From positions 1,984,001-2,048,000 of the forward strand of contig OZ251218.1 in the NCBI GenBank assembly GCA_965240365.1: a stretch of DNA of 64,000 nucleotides. The letters are read 5' to 3'. This document shows positions 8,117 to 16,657 of this stretch, piece by piece. The notes under the pieces were generated by a model. It saw only the letters and a list, made by a program, of their open reading frames with translations, ran no database searches and was not told where the DNA came from. Both the position numbers and the translations under genes were made by a program. The stretch comes from G965240365 sp965240365. GTDB lineage: Bacteria > Pseudomonadota > Gammaproteobacteria > Eutrophobiales > Eutrophobiaceae. Position 1 is the first letter of the stretch; every line of letters begins with the position of its first letter.

Positions 8117-8959
8117 TCATGTCTTATTCGGGTTCGCGCAACTCATCCGCATGGAAAAATCAATGGCGCGCAGGTTTTTTGTCAGCGCGCCGACGGAAAC
8201 ATAATCCACGCCGGTGGCGGCAATTCCGGGCAGGCTTTGTTTATTGATGTTGCCCGAGGCCTCAAGTCTGGCGCGGCCTTTGGTAAGCAGAACGGCCGCC
8301 TGTAAATCGTCAATATTAAAGTTATCCAGCAAGACCCGCTCCGCGCCGACCGCGAGCGCCGCCTCCAGTTCCGCCAGTGATTCAACTTCGACGGCCACTT
8401 CCAGCCCGGTTTGCCGCGCCTGGCCGATGGCGGCGGCGATACCGCCCGCGGCCAGGATGTGGTTTTCCTTGATCAGGATAGCGTCATAAAGCCCGTTGCG
8501 GTGATTCATGCCGCCGCCGCAACGGACGGCATATTTTTGCGCCGGTCGGAGTCCGGGCAGGGTCTTGCGCGTATCCAGCAGTTGCGCGCCGGTCCCTTTG
8601 ATCAGCGCGACAAATTCAGCGGTCACAGTGGCCGTGCCCGACAGGGTTTGCAGGAAGTTAAGCGCGGCGCGCTCGCCGCTCAGGATGGGCCGGGCCGGGC
8701 CGGTCAGTTCGCATAGAAGCTGGCCGGCTTTAATATGGGCCGCATCCTTGACATGCCAGTCAATCCTGATAGCCGGGTCAAGCTGATAAAACACTTCATT
8801 AAACCAGGCGGCGCCTGCCAGCACCGCCGGTTCGCGGCATATCAGCCCGGCCCGGGCCCGGGTCGCCGAGGGGATCAACCCGGCCGTGACATCACCCGCC
8901 CCGATATCCTCGGCCAGTGCGATCCTGACATCGGCGCTGACGATCGCGGGGTCAATCAT
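8117..8959 (-). CDS. nadC: Nicotinate-nucleotide pyrophosphorylase (carboxylating)
   Basis: A 280-residue quinolinate phosphoribosyltransferase. It converts quinolinate and PRPP to nicotinate mononucleotide in de novo NAD synthesis. Recognisable are LAEDIGAGDVTAGLIP, LSGERAALNFLQTLSGTAT, LLDTRKTLPGLRPAQKYAV, GGGMNHRNGLYDAILIKENH, VEVESLAELEAAL, VLLDNF and EASGNIN, all active-site or structural segments. Length is normal. It is transcribed toward fchA, and the protease gene lies upstream on the same strand. Confidence 0.97.
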   Translation of the reverse strand: MIDPAIVSADVRIALAEDIGAGDVTAGLIPSATRARAGLICREPAVLAGAAWFNEVFYQLDPAIRIDWHVKDAAHIKAGQLLCELTGPARPILSGERAALNFLQTLSGTATVTAEFVALIKGTGAQLLDTRKTLPGLRPAQKYAVRCGGGMNHRNGLYDAILIKENHILAAGGIAAAIGQARQTGLEVAVEVESLAELEAALAVGAERVLLDNFNIDDLQAAVLLTKGRARLEASGNINKQSLPGIAATGVDYVSVGALTKNLRAIDFSMRMSCANPNKT

Positions 8960-9061
8960 GATCGGATGTATTTTCCTGTAGTCCGCAGATTACGCGGATT
9001 CAGCCTGCAACAGACCCGTCATTCCAGTCAACGGGGCGGGGATCCGTACGGGCCTCATCGC

Positions 9062-9577
9062 TCAATATTGCCGCAACAGAAGTTGATCGCCCCTTTGGGA
9101 AAAATCCAGGTGCTTGAGGAAGCTCATGCCCAGCAGCACTTCATCGCCCGACATGTAGGGATTGATACTGGCGCGGACATTATTGCGTTTAATACCACCC
9201 AGGTTGACCTGTCTGAGTGAGGTGCTGAAAACCTCTATCTGGCCGTTGGCCGTCATGACCGGCACCCGGGGGCCGGGCTTTAGCTTGAGTCTGTCCGCGA
9301 CTTCTGCCGGCACGCTGATATTGGTGGCCCCGGTATCCAGCATGAAGGTCACCGGTTCATTATTGATTTCGCCGCTGGCGATATAATGACCGTAACGGTT
9401 GCGTTGCAGGACAATTTCCCGGTAGTTTTCGGTTTGATAGAGGGCCGGGTCATGGTTCGGATTGCGTTGCCTGTCCAGGAACTTGGAAAAATAGAAGGTC
9501 AGCAGGGCCAGCAGGATGAGCCAGCCCAGCACGGTCATGCCCTTGCCCGCCTTTTTCTGAAAATCGTTATTGTCCAT
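9062..9577 (-). CDS. Membrane-anchored retropepsin-like aspartic protease
   Basis: A 171-residue protein of the TIGR02281-type clan AA aspartic proteases. One transmembrane helix (about 16-31, VLGWLILLALLTFYFSK) precedes a periplasmic domain. The catalytic loop is FMLDTGATNISVP (about 78-90), followed by the flap-like region and GMSFLKHLDF, which replaces the usual LLG-x-x-FL motif. Only one D-T-G is present, so it should work as a homodimer. Substrate unknown. It lies upstream of nadC on the same strand, with about 100 bases between. Confidence 0.85.
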   Translation of the reverse strand: MDNNDFQKKAGKGMTVLGWLILLALLTFYFSKFLDRQRNPNHDPALYQTENYREIVLQRNRYGHYIASGEINNEPVTFMLDTGATNISVPAEVADRLKLKPGPRVPVMTANGQIEVFSTSLRQVNLGGIKRNNVRASINPYMSGDEVLLGMSFLKHLDFSQRGDQLLLRQY

Positions 9578-9671
9578 GAGCCGGATTTTGACATAGTTGC
9601 TGGCATAAAAACCAGCGCCAATTATGGCCTTGCCGGGGCCACCTCATCTAAATTGCTAACATAGCGGGGGA

Positions 9672-9737
9672 TATGAGCGATACCAACGATACCGTGGCCA
9701 GGATACCTGACGCCTTATTTTAGATGAGGTGACCCTG
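9672..9737. repeat. Copy of the 88-bp dispersed repeat (short copy)
   Basis: The segment from ATATGAGCGATACCAACGAT to GAGGTGACCCTG matches the blocks at 32424-32511 and 36352-36436 with a few substitutions. This copy lacks the first 20 or so bases of the long form. A fragment of the same end (CACCTCATCTAAA) is also seen near 9640. Confidence 0.8.
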
Positions 9738-9824
9738 CATTCCTGCTAAAGCCCTGCCTGTTGCAGACAGACAGGATGACGGAAAGCCAAAACAACACCC
9801 CGTTGTCATTTATGGATAGGATGT

Positions 9825-10310
9825 CCTGTATGCGGCGTGAGGGCACGATGTAGGTGGTAGAGCAGTGTCTGGAACAGGCTGCCGAGGATGCCCGTAGCCG
9901 CCCGGCGGAAGCCGGAATCCAGGAGGGCGGGGCCGGGGGGTGGAACGGATTATGATTCTGCCTGCTTGCCGGAATGGTGAGTTTGGCTGTCATTCCCGCT
10001 GGCCTGCCTGTGGCAGGCCAGCGGGAATGTATTTTATAAATCACTGGATTCCGGCTTTCGCCGGAATGACGTCCGTTGTCGTTCCTGCCTGTCTGCAATA
10101 GGCAGGCAGCGAGCAGGTCTGAACAAGCCACCGAGGAATCCCGGAAGATAATGCCGGGATGTTGAATGAATTTCGGTTTTTGCTTTTGCCGGAATAATTT
10201 ATCTATTGCCATTCCCGCTCAAGCCCTGCCTGCAGCAGGCAGGGCTTGAGCGGGAATGTAATTATAAAACCACTGGATTCCGGCTTTCGCCTGCCTGCGG
10301 CAGGCAGGTC
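9825..10310. repeat. Mixed repeat cluster upstream of the TonB receptor gene
   Basis: The region holds a copy of the GTAGGTGGTAGAGC block (about 9850-9905), attcc-type palindromes (9900-9930, 9990-10075, 10207-10300) and CTGCCTG/CAGGCAG palindromes (about 10005-10022, 10095-10110, 10225-10245, 10290-10310). No coding gene is supported between 9578 and 10556. Confidence 0.75.
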
Positions 10311-10493
10311 GGCTGGTCTCCCGTGTCTGCCAATCACTCACAGGCGACCCGATTTCTTCTGTCTGAACCTGTACAGCGCCAATCATCAGTCTTGTCCAGC
10401 AGTTGGGAGCGCGGCAGCCCATGCCCTTTCCGCGGCCCCCGGCTGGACTGTCCCGCTTTTTATCATCCGCGAGGCATCAAATGTTTATTATTA

Positions 10494-10521
10494 TTGTTTA
10501 TATGCGGTTTTGTACTATAAT
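10494..10521 (+). promoter_or_regulatory. Probable sigma-70 promoter of the TonB receptor gene
   Basis: TTGTTT (10494-10499) and TATAAT (10516-10521) are separated by 16 bases in a locally AT-rich stretch, 36 bases before the ATG at 10557. The -10 matches the consensus exactly. GGAG at 10547-10550 is the ribosome-binding site. The AT-rich upstream sequence could hold a Fur site, but no convincing match is seen. Confidence 0.6.
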
Positions 10522-10556
10522 CGGGACACTTTCAGACTATTTATTCGGAGTTTTCC

Positions 10557-12782
10557 ATGATTAAGACGGCAAAAAGATTTTCAGTTTTGACCCTTTCCCT
10601 GTTTGCCCTGATGTTATCCGGCCCTCTGGCCCGGGCCGCCGATATTGAAGAGGTGACCATCATCGGCGATGCCGAGGAGGCCAGGCGCATAACCGGTTCG
10701 GCCCATTTTATCGGCCCGGACAAATTAAAGCTGTTTTCCTATGGCGATGTCGAGCGGATCCTGCGCGCGGTGCCCGGGGTCTCCCTGCAACTCGAAGACG
10801 GCTATGGCCTGCGCCCCAATATCAGCATCCGCGGCGTTTCCACCGAGCGCAGCAGCCGCGTCACCCTGCTGGAGGATAATGTGCTGATCGCGCCCGCGCC
10901 CTATTCCGCGCCCTCGGCCTATTATTTCCCCACGCCGGGGCGGATGCACGCCTTTGAGGTCGTGAAGGGGCCGGCCGCGATCACCCAGGGGCCTTATACC
11001 ATCGGCGGCGCGCTCAATATGGTGTCCACGCCGATCCCGGATCGGGCCGTGGGCAATGTCTTGCTTGAGACCGGACAGGCTGCCAGCCACCGTCTGCACG
11101 CCACCTACGGCAACCGCCTGGATTCCGGCTTCGGCTTCCTGTTTGAAACGCATCAATGGCTGTCCGACGGCTTTCAATCCATCGACAGGAGCCGCGAGGA
11201 TACCGGGCTTAATGTGCAGGACTATACTGTCAAGCTCGGCTATGCGCCGGCCAACTCGCCGCATGCCGTAGAACTGAAATTTCAGTACGCCGACCAAAGC
11301 TCCAATCAAAGCTATCTGGGCCTGACCGACGCCGATTTCCGCAAAAATCCCACCCGCCGTTATGGCCTGTCCGCGCTGGACACGATCGATACGGAACACA
11401 TGCAGTTTATCCTGCGTTATAACTTTGCCCTGAACGAGGACTTGTCGCTCAGCGCCACGGCCTATAACAATGACCACAAGCGCACCTGGTTCAAGACCGA
11501 GGGCATCGATCTGGACGGCAGCCCGAACGCGCAGGCACTCAAACGCACCAGTTGGTCGAAAATCATCCGGGCAGTGAACACCGGCGCCGCGGTGGGCGGT
11601 TTTTCAACCGACCGGCTGCAACAGATCCTGGACGGCAGGCTGGACACCGCGCCCGGCAGCATCCAGATCCGTTCCAACGCGCGCGAATACTTCTCCCGCG
11701 GCATTCAGCTTGGCCTCAACTGGTCCGGCATGACCGGGCCGCTGCAACATGATCTGGAGATCGGCCTGCGCTACCACCAGGATGAGGAAGACCGGCTGCA
11801 ACGCAACAGCAGCTACCGGCAGCAAAACGGCGCTTTGCAACTCAGCGACCGGGGCGTGCTGGGCAATGCCGGCAACCGCGTGCAGGAGGCGGAGGCCCTG
11901 GCCGTGCATATCTATGACACCATTGAATATGGCCCCTGGGTGCTGACCCCCGGGCTGCGTTTTGAGAGCATCGAGCAGAAACGCACCCGTTACCGTGGCG
12001 GCAGAAACCGCACCTTCCGCGACAGCCGGGAAAACAAGACCGATGTGCTGTTGCCGGGTTTTGGCGCGATTTATAACATCAACGCCAGACAGAGCCTGCT
12101 GGCCGGCATTCACAAGGGTTTCACCGCGCCCTCGAATTCGCCCGGCGTGCGCGAGGAAGAGGCCCTCAACTACGAATTCGGCTACCGCTTTGCCGACGGC
12201 GAGCGCTTGCGGGCCGAGATCATCGGCTTTTGGAGCGACTATGACAATCTGCTGGGCGAATGCACCGTGTCCTCGGGCACCGATTGCACCGTGGGCGACG
12301 CCTTTAACGGCGATGCGGCCACGGTCAGGGGCGTCGAGCTTTCGGCCTCGGCAAATCTTACCCCGGACAGATATTACAGTGTGCCCGTCTCGTTGAGTTA
12401 CACCTATACCGATGCCCGTTTTGACACCGACATCGCCGACACCGATTTCTTCGGTGACGTGGGCAAGGGCGACCCCATCCCCTACATCCCCGAGCATCAG
12501 GCGCAATTCGGGATCGGCTATGAACAATCAAACTGGGGCGTTTATCTGAATGCCCGCTACAGCACCGAGGTCTGCACGCGGGCCGCTTGCGGCGCATTTC
12601 AAAAGACCGATAAAAGCCTGGTGCTTGACTTTTCCGGCAACGTGCAGCTCAGTGAGTCGGTTGATGTCTTTGCGCGCATTGAAAACCTGACCAACCGGCA
12701 AGACATCGTGGCCCGGCAACCCTACGGCGCGCGCCCGAACAAGCCGCTGACCGCCTTTATCGGCGTGCGCTTCAGCTTCTAG
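10557..12782 (+). CDS. TonB-dependent outer-membrane receptor, FecA-like
   Basis: A 741-residue TonB-dependent receptor probably taking up an iron chelate. The signal peptide ends at ARA-AD (about residue 28). A TonB-box-like IEEVTIIG precedes the plug domain (about 40-155). The plug has YGDVERILRAVPGV, RPNISIRGVSTERSSRVTLL and FEVVKGPAAITQGPYTIGGA, the last being the classic plug signature. The beta-barrel fills the rest and ends in FIGVRFSF with the C-terminal Phe needed for assembly. Plug sequence is nearest to the ferric-dicitrate receptor group (COG4772), but the ligand cannot be read from sequence. No FecIR-type regulator or ABC importer is adjacent. Confidence 0.88.
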   Translation: MIKTAKRFSVLTLSLFALMLSGPLARAADIEEVTIIGDAEEARRITGSAHFIGPDKLKLFSYGDVERILRAVPGVSLQLEDGYGLRPNISIRGVSTERSSRVTLLEDNVLIAPAPYSAPSAYYFPTPGRMHAFEVVKGPAAITQGPYTIGGALNMVSTPIPDRAVGNVLLETGQAASHRLHATYGNRLDSGFGFLFETHQWLSDGFQSIDRSREDTGLNVQDYTVKLGYAPANSPHAVELKFQYADQSSNQSYLGLTDADFRKNPTRRYGLSALDTIDTEHMQFILRYNFALNEDLSLSATAYNNDHKRTWFKTEGIDLDGSPNAQALKRTSWSKIIRAVNTGAAVGGFSTDRLQQILDGRLDTAPGSIQIRSNAREYFSRGIQLGLNWSGMTGPLQHDLEIGLRYHQDEEDRLQRNSSYRQQNGALQLSDRGVLGNAGNRVQEAEALAVHIYDTIEYGPWVLTPGLRFESIEQKRTRYRGGRNRTFRDSRENKTDVLLPGFGAIYNINARQSLLAGIHKGFTAPSNSPGVREEEALNYEFGYRFADGERLRAEIIGFWSDYDNLLGECTVSSGTDCTVGDAFNGDAATVRGVELSASANLTPDRYYSVPVSLSYTYTDARFDTDIADTDFFGDVGKGDPIPYIPEHQAQFGIGYEQSNWGVYLNARYSTEVCTRAACGAFQKTDKSLVLDFSGNVQLSESVDVFARIENLTNRQDIVARQPYGARPNKPLTAFIGVRFSF

Positions 12783-12826
12783 GGGGCGGCCTCGCGCTGT
12801 TTTGCCACGGTTTTTGCATCCCCTCT

Positions 12827-12853
12827 TGCGCCCGCCCGTAGCGGGCGGGCGCA
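12827..12853 (+). terminator. Strong GC hairpin after the receptor gene
   Basis: A perfect 12-bp stem (TGCGCCCGCCCG with CGGGCGGGCGCA) closes a three-base loop, 45 bases after the receptor stop. There is no T-run, so it may be an mRNA-stabilising hairpin rather than an intrinsic terminator. Confidence 0.5.
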
Positions 12854-12872
12854 GGGTGGCAGGCGGGAATAA

Positions 12873-13080
12873 TTAAGGAAGCTCTGAATAAATCCATCCT
12901 GGATTTCCCTGCCTGCAGCAGGCAGGTCAGAGCACGCAAGGTGAAAATGCGATTTTCACCTTCCTGCCTGCTGCAGGCAGGGCTTCAAAATCAATGACTT
13001 GCATCATTGCCAAGTTATTGATTCTGGGGCGGTACGTCCCTGTACCGCAGGAAACTCTGATTCAATCAGAGTTTCCTTAA
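12873..13080. repeat. MITE-like element with TTAAGGAA termini, copy 1
   Basis: A 208-bp element starting TTAAGGAAGCTCTGA and ending TCAGAGTTTCCTTAA, so the ends form a 15-bp inverted repeat with one mismatch. A second copy with the same order of internal blocks lies at 59361-59517. The present copy is longer because it carries two CTGCCTG/CAGGCAG palindromes (about 12909-12927 and 12963-12980). No coding capacity. Confidence 0.8.
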
Positions 13081-13113
13081 GCAGGCGTTCCCGGTGAAAC
13101 CCGGCTTCAAGGG

Positions 13114-14259
13114 CTAACGATAAACCAGCCGCAGCCCGGCCAGGATGTGGCGCTTGCCGGCCTCGTAATAATTGCGAAAGCTTGGCCTTCGGAGCCATGC
13201 CTTGGTATAGGCCGTGCCGCCGCGCAGCACGTAGTGCCGTTCGTCAAAGTAGGGCAGCGAGTAACCCTCATAGGGGTAAGGCTTAAAACCCGGATAGGCG
13301 TGAAAGGTATTGGCGCACCACTCCCATTTGGAAAACACATCCTTCAGCAGGCCCTGCCGGAATGCCGCTTCCCATTCATATTCATGCGCCAGCCCGGCCC
13401 CGGCCCAGTTGGCATAGGCCGCGGCCTCGTGGTAACTGAGGCCGTAAACCGCCCGCCGCCCATCAAGGGGATAAGCGCCCGTATGATCTACGCCAAACCA
13501 GCCATCTTCCTGCCGGCGCCAGTGGTGCGGCTGTTTGAACGCCAGGCTCTTTTGCCATTCCCAGCCCGCTTCGCTCCAGTATGACGGCTCTTCATAGCCG
13601 CCCTGAAGCATGAACATCCGGTATTCGGCATTACTGACCGGTTTTTCGGCAATATAAAATTCAGCCAGCGGCACGGTCCGGGCCGGATGTTCGTTGTCAT
13701 AGGGCAGTTGGGGCGAACCGATTTTATAAGCGCCGGATTTGACCCGCTTTTTTGTGTGCCCGGGCGTCTCCGGCGCGAGCGGGGCGGCCATGTCGCGGCC
13801 GCCGTCAAGCCGGGTCAGTTGGCGCTCGGTGAGCGCCAGATACATGGTTTCAATGTGTTGCGAATAATGCTGTATCAAAAAATGCAATAAAAAATGGCCG
13901 TCCAGCAGTTCATGCCGGCTGCCGCCGGCAACGGCCTCAAGCAGGGCGGCCCGGTTCTCCGCCTGCCTGACCCTGGCCCAGCGGATTAACTCGGGCTGAC
14001 GCGGCAGCGCCGCGCCGCGCGTTTGTCTGTTGCTGAGTTCCGGCAGATACAGGCTTTGCAGGCCCGGTTCCGGCGCGGGCCCGGCCAGCAGGCGTTCCTG
14101 CACCCAGTGGGATTCAGCATATACACAGTGGCCCAGATGCCAGCCGAGCGGGCTTAAATCCGCGTGAAAGGCGGCGCGGCAGTCTGCCTCGCCGAGACTG
14201 GCCGCCAGTTGCGCGGCCTCGTCTTGCAGCCGCGCCAGCTTGCCGATCAGGGCCGTCAT
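13114..14259 (-). CDS. egtB: EgtB-type ergothioneine-biosynthesis iron enzyme
   Basis: A 381-residue EgtB-like sulfoxide synthase, which joins a cysteine thiol to hercynine with oxygen and non-haem iron. The N-terminal DinB-like domain carries the three-His iron site: HLGHCVYAE near residue 42 and HYSQHIE near 130 (H-x3-H-x-E). The C-terminal FGE-sulfatase (SUMF1) domain runs from about 170, with VSNAEYRMFM, VYGLSYHEAAAYANWAG, EYEWEAAFR and GLRLVYR. Its start overlaps the egtC stop (TAATG), so the pair is coupled. No egtD methyltransferase lies nearby, so the true substrate is uncertain. Confidence 0.85.
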   Translation of the reverse strand: MTALIGKLARLQDEAAQLAASLGEADCRAAFHADLSPLGWHLGHCVYAESHWVQERLLAGPAPEPGLQSLYLPELSNRQTRGAALPRQPELIRWARVRQAENRAALLEAVAGGSRHELLDGHFLLHFLIQHYSQHIETMYLALTERQLTRLDGGRDMAAPLAPETPGHTKKRVKSGAYKIGSPQLPYDNEHPARTVPLAEFYIAEKPVSNAEYRMFMLQGGYEEPSYWSEAGWEWQKSLAFKQPHHWRRQEDGWFGVDHTGAYPLDGRRAVYGLSYHEAAAYANWAGAGLAHEYEWEAAFRQGLLKDVFSKWEWCANTFHAYPGFKPYPYEGYSLPYFDERHYVLRGGTAYTKAWLRRPSFRNYYEAGKRHILAGLRLVYR

Positions 14260-15023
14260 TACAGGGCAAGCCGGCGCTCAATGCCGGCGCGCCGGAACAG
14301 GGTCAGGCTGTGCGCCGGGCAGGCTTGCCAGTTATCTCCCGGCGTCAGCGGTTCGGAGGCGACCAGCACATGGCCTTCGCCAGGCAGATAATACAGGCTG
14401 GGGCAGAGACCGTTCAGGGCCTGGCGGCAGACGTAGAGCGTTTCACCATCGCTGATGATCATATTCAGCAGGGCCGTGATATTGTCCCGGCAAAAATCGG
14501 TCAGCGTGGCCAGCAGCGCCATGATGGCATCCTCTATCGAGCCTTTATCCCGCAGTTGCTGGCCCAGCAGGGCAAACAGATATTGCGAGTCGCTGTCGCC
14601 CGTGATGTCCGCGCGCACGCGGCTGGACATGCGTTCCAGCAAACGGCTTTTATTGTCGTGATCGAAAGGTTTGATATAGCCATTGTGAGTAAAGACAAGC
14701 CGGTCTTTGATAAAGGGCTGGGTATTGGCGCTATTGACGGCCTGGCCGGGTGTGGCGCTGCGCACATTTGCGATCCACAAACGGCTGCTGAGCGAGCGGC
14801 CCAGGCCCTCCAGATTGGCGTCTGACCAGATGGGCAGGACGTTTTTATACAGGCAGGGACGATTATCATCGGCCAGCCAGCCGATGCCAAAGCCGTCGGC
14901 GTTTAATACCGCTTCCCGCATCTCCCTGGGCGCCCAGGACTGTTTGATCAGGCTGTGCTCCGGTTCCGCGAGGAAACGGGCCAGTTTGATAGGCTCGCCA
15001 AGGTAGGCCGCCAGCCGGCACAT
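14259..15023 (-). CDS. egtC: EgtC-type class II glutamine amidotransferase
   Basis: A 254-residue Ntn-hydrolase of the EgtC group, which removes gamma-glutamate from the sulfoxide intermediate of ergothioneine synthesis. Cys2 right after the initiator Met (MCRLAAYLG) is the nucleophile. ADGFGIGWLAD, ANVRSATPGQAV, NTQPF, FTHNGYI, GDSDSQYLFALL and ASEPLT are the expected glutamine-amidotransferase segments. It precedes egtB by one-base overlap, which supports a joint pathway. In mycobacteria EgtC acts on gamma-glutamylcysteine adducts; whether this bacterium uses the same route is not known. Confidence 0.85.
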   Translation of the reverse strand: MCRLAAYLGEPIKLARFLAEPEHSLIKQSWAPREMREAVLNADGFGIGWLADDNRPCLYKNVLPIWSDANLEGLGRSLSSRLWIANVRSATPGQAVNSANTQPFIKDRLVFTHNGYIKPFDHDNKSRLLERMSSRVRADITGDSDSQYLFALLGQQLRDKGSIEDAIMALLATLTDFCRDNITALLNMIISDGETLYVCRQALNGLCPSLYYLPGEGHVLVASEPLTPGDNWQACPAHSLTLFRRAGIERRLAL

Positions 15024-15211
15024 TCGGTTTCTCTGAAAAAATAATCGTCTATTGTAACATCGACCGGCGCGGTGTTGTGGCGTGATGAGGCAGAAGGATC
15101 GCCAGCGCTTGACTTATAACCTTGCCGTCATCCCAACTCACGGCAGGCAGGCAGAGGCCGAGGCCATACAGTATAATCCAGCCCGGCGGCGCGCAATGGA
15201 GTTTTGAATCA

Positions 15212-15775
15212 ATGGCAGCGGATTACGAGATCGATCAAGAGGGGGCCTGGCTTCTGGGCGCGCGGCGGTTGCCTTCACCGAATCAGGACGCGAGACCGGA
15301 CGAAGCCGATATCAATCTGCTGGTGATTCACGGCATCAGCCTGCCGCCGGGCGAGTTTGGCGGCGCTCATATTGACCGCCTTTTTACCAATACCCTTGAC
15401 CCCGGCGCGCACCCGTATTTTGCCGCTGTTCATAAATTGCGTGTATCATCACACCTGTTGATCGACCGCGGGGGCGGGGTCACGCAATATGTCCCGTTTA
15501 CGGCCCGCGCCTGGCATGCCGGGGCCTCCTGTTTTGCCGGCCGCGGATGCTGTAACGACTTCTCGATCGGCATCGAACTGGAAGGCTCGGACGCGCGGCC
15601 CTATGCCGATGCGCAATACCGGCGGCTGGCTGAGATTACCGGCCTGCTTTGCGGGCGCTGGCGGGCGATCACAAAAGATCGTATTGTAGGCCACAGCGAT
15701 ATTGCGCCCGGCAGGAAGACCGACCCGGGGCCGGCCTTTGACCGGGATTACTATTTCTCTTTGGTGAACTTATGA
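15212..15775 (+). CDS. ampD: 1,6-anhydro-N-acetylmuramyl-L-alanine amidase AmpD
   Basis: A 187-residue cytosolic zinc amidase that cleaves the stem peptide from anhydromuropeptides during peptidoglycan recycling and so keeps AmpR-type signals low. Zinc ligands are the His of LLVIHGISLPPG and the His and Asp of VGHSDIAPGRKTDPGP. WHAGAS and NDFSIGIELEG are also typical. The frame is open upstream, but homology starts at the ATG at 15212. It overlaps ampE by four bases, as expected for the gammaproteobacterial ampDE pair. Confidence 0.95.
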   Translation: MAADYEIDQEGAWLLGARRLPSPNQDARPDEADINLLVIHGISLPPGEFGGAHIDRLFTNTLDPGAHPYFAAVHKLRVSSHLLIDRGGGVTQYVPFTARAWHAGASCFAGRGCCNDFSIGIELEGSDARPYADAQYRRLAEITGLLCGRWRAITKDRIVGHSDIAPGRKTDPGPAFDRDYYFSLVNL

Positions 15776-16602
15776 CATTAATCATCATTCTTGTTGCGCT
15801 GGGGCTGGACTACGTTTTCGGCGGCCTGGAACGCGCGCGCGGGGCCGGCTGGTTTATCCGGCTTTACCGCGCGCTGGAAACACGGCTTGCGCCTTATGCC
15901 GCCTGGGATGGCAGCCTGGGATTGCTGGCGCTTTTATTGATTCCGCTTTTGCCGTTCTATCTGGCATTTTATCTGAGCCATGAATACGCGGGGCCGCTTG
16001 ATCTGCTGCTGGCCCTCATTATCCTGGTCTATTGTCTGGCGCCGGAGGCCCTCAACCGCCGTCTGAAACAACGCATCAAGGCGCTGACCGGGGATGAGGA
16101 TGAGCCCGGGCCGGCCGCGACTAATGACAAGGATGAGGCCGAGTTCATCGGCGCCACTCTGGTTGAGGCGCATCGGCGCACCTTTGCCGTTTTGTTCTGG
16201 TTCATCGTATCGGGGCCGGTGCTGGCCCTGCTCTATCGCCTGGTCGAGAGGCTGCACGCCGAACTCAAGGAGACCGGGAGCGGCTTTGCCGATAGCACGG
16301 AACTGCTGCTGAATATTCTGGAATGGCCCTCGTCACGGCTGTTGATAGTCGGCCTGGCGCTGGCCGGCAGCCTGGTCGAGGCATTGCCGGACTGGCAAAA
16401 ATCCGAGCATCTCTCCTTTGCGGTGAATAATGACGTGTTAATCAAATCCGGTCTCGGCGCGCTGCAATATAAGGCCGCTGCCGAAGGCCCCGAGGCGGAA
16501 CCGTCCTACTGGACCGCCGAGCTTAAATCGCTGCTCAACCGGACCCTGATCATCTGGCTGGCCATTCTCGGGATCATGACCCTGGCCGGCAAGCTGGCTT
16601 GA
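15772..16602 (+). CDS. ampE: AmpE-like inner-membrane protein
   Basis: A 276-residue integral membrane protein of the AmpE/CobD-like type, coupled to ampD by ATGA. Hydrophobic segments are near residues 1-15, 46-70, 78-95, 138-160, 180-200 and 255-275. Typical features include the short N-terminal helix followed by D-Y-V-F-G and the cytoplasmic charged loop. AmpE is reported to modulate beta-lactamase signalling; its biochemical function is unclear. A GC-rich hairpin (CCGGCCGGCCTGCCGGCCGG near 16624-16643) follows and may terminate both this gene and the convergent lpxH. Confidence 0.85.
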   Translation: MTLIIILVALGLDYVFGGLERARGAGWFIRLYRALETRLAPYAAWDGSLGLLALLLIPLLPFYLAFYLSHEYAGPLDLLLALIILVYCLAPEALNRRLKQRIKALTGDEDEPGPAATNDKDEAEFIGATLVEAHRRTFAVLFWFIVSGPVLALLYRLVERLHAELKETGSGFADSTELLLNILEWPSSRLLIVGLALAGSLVEALPDWQKSEHLSFAVNNDVLIKSGLGALQYKAAAEGPEAEPSYWTAELKSLLNRTLIIWLAILGIMTLAGKLA

Positions 16603-16657
16603 AGGGCTGATAAAGCCCGTGATCCCGGCCGGCCTGCCGGCCGGGGTGGCAACCGGG

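Noticed and set aside
10440..10556. Fur box before the TonB receptor gene
   Set aside because: The sequence is AT-rich but has no convincing 19-bp GATAATGATAATCATTATC-like match.
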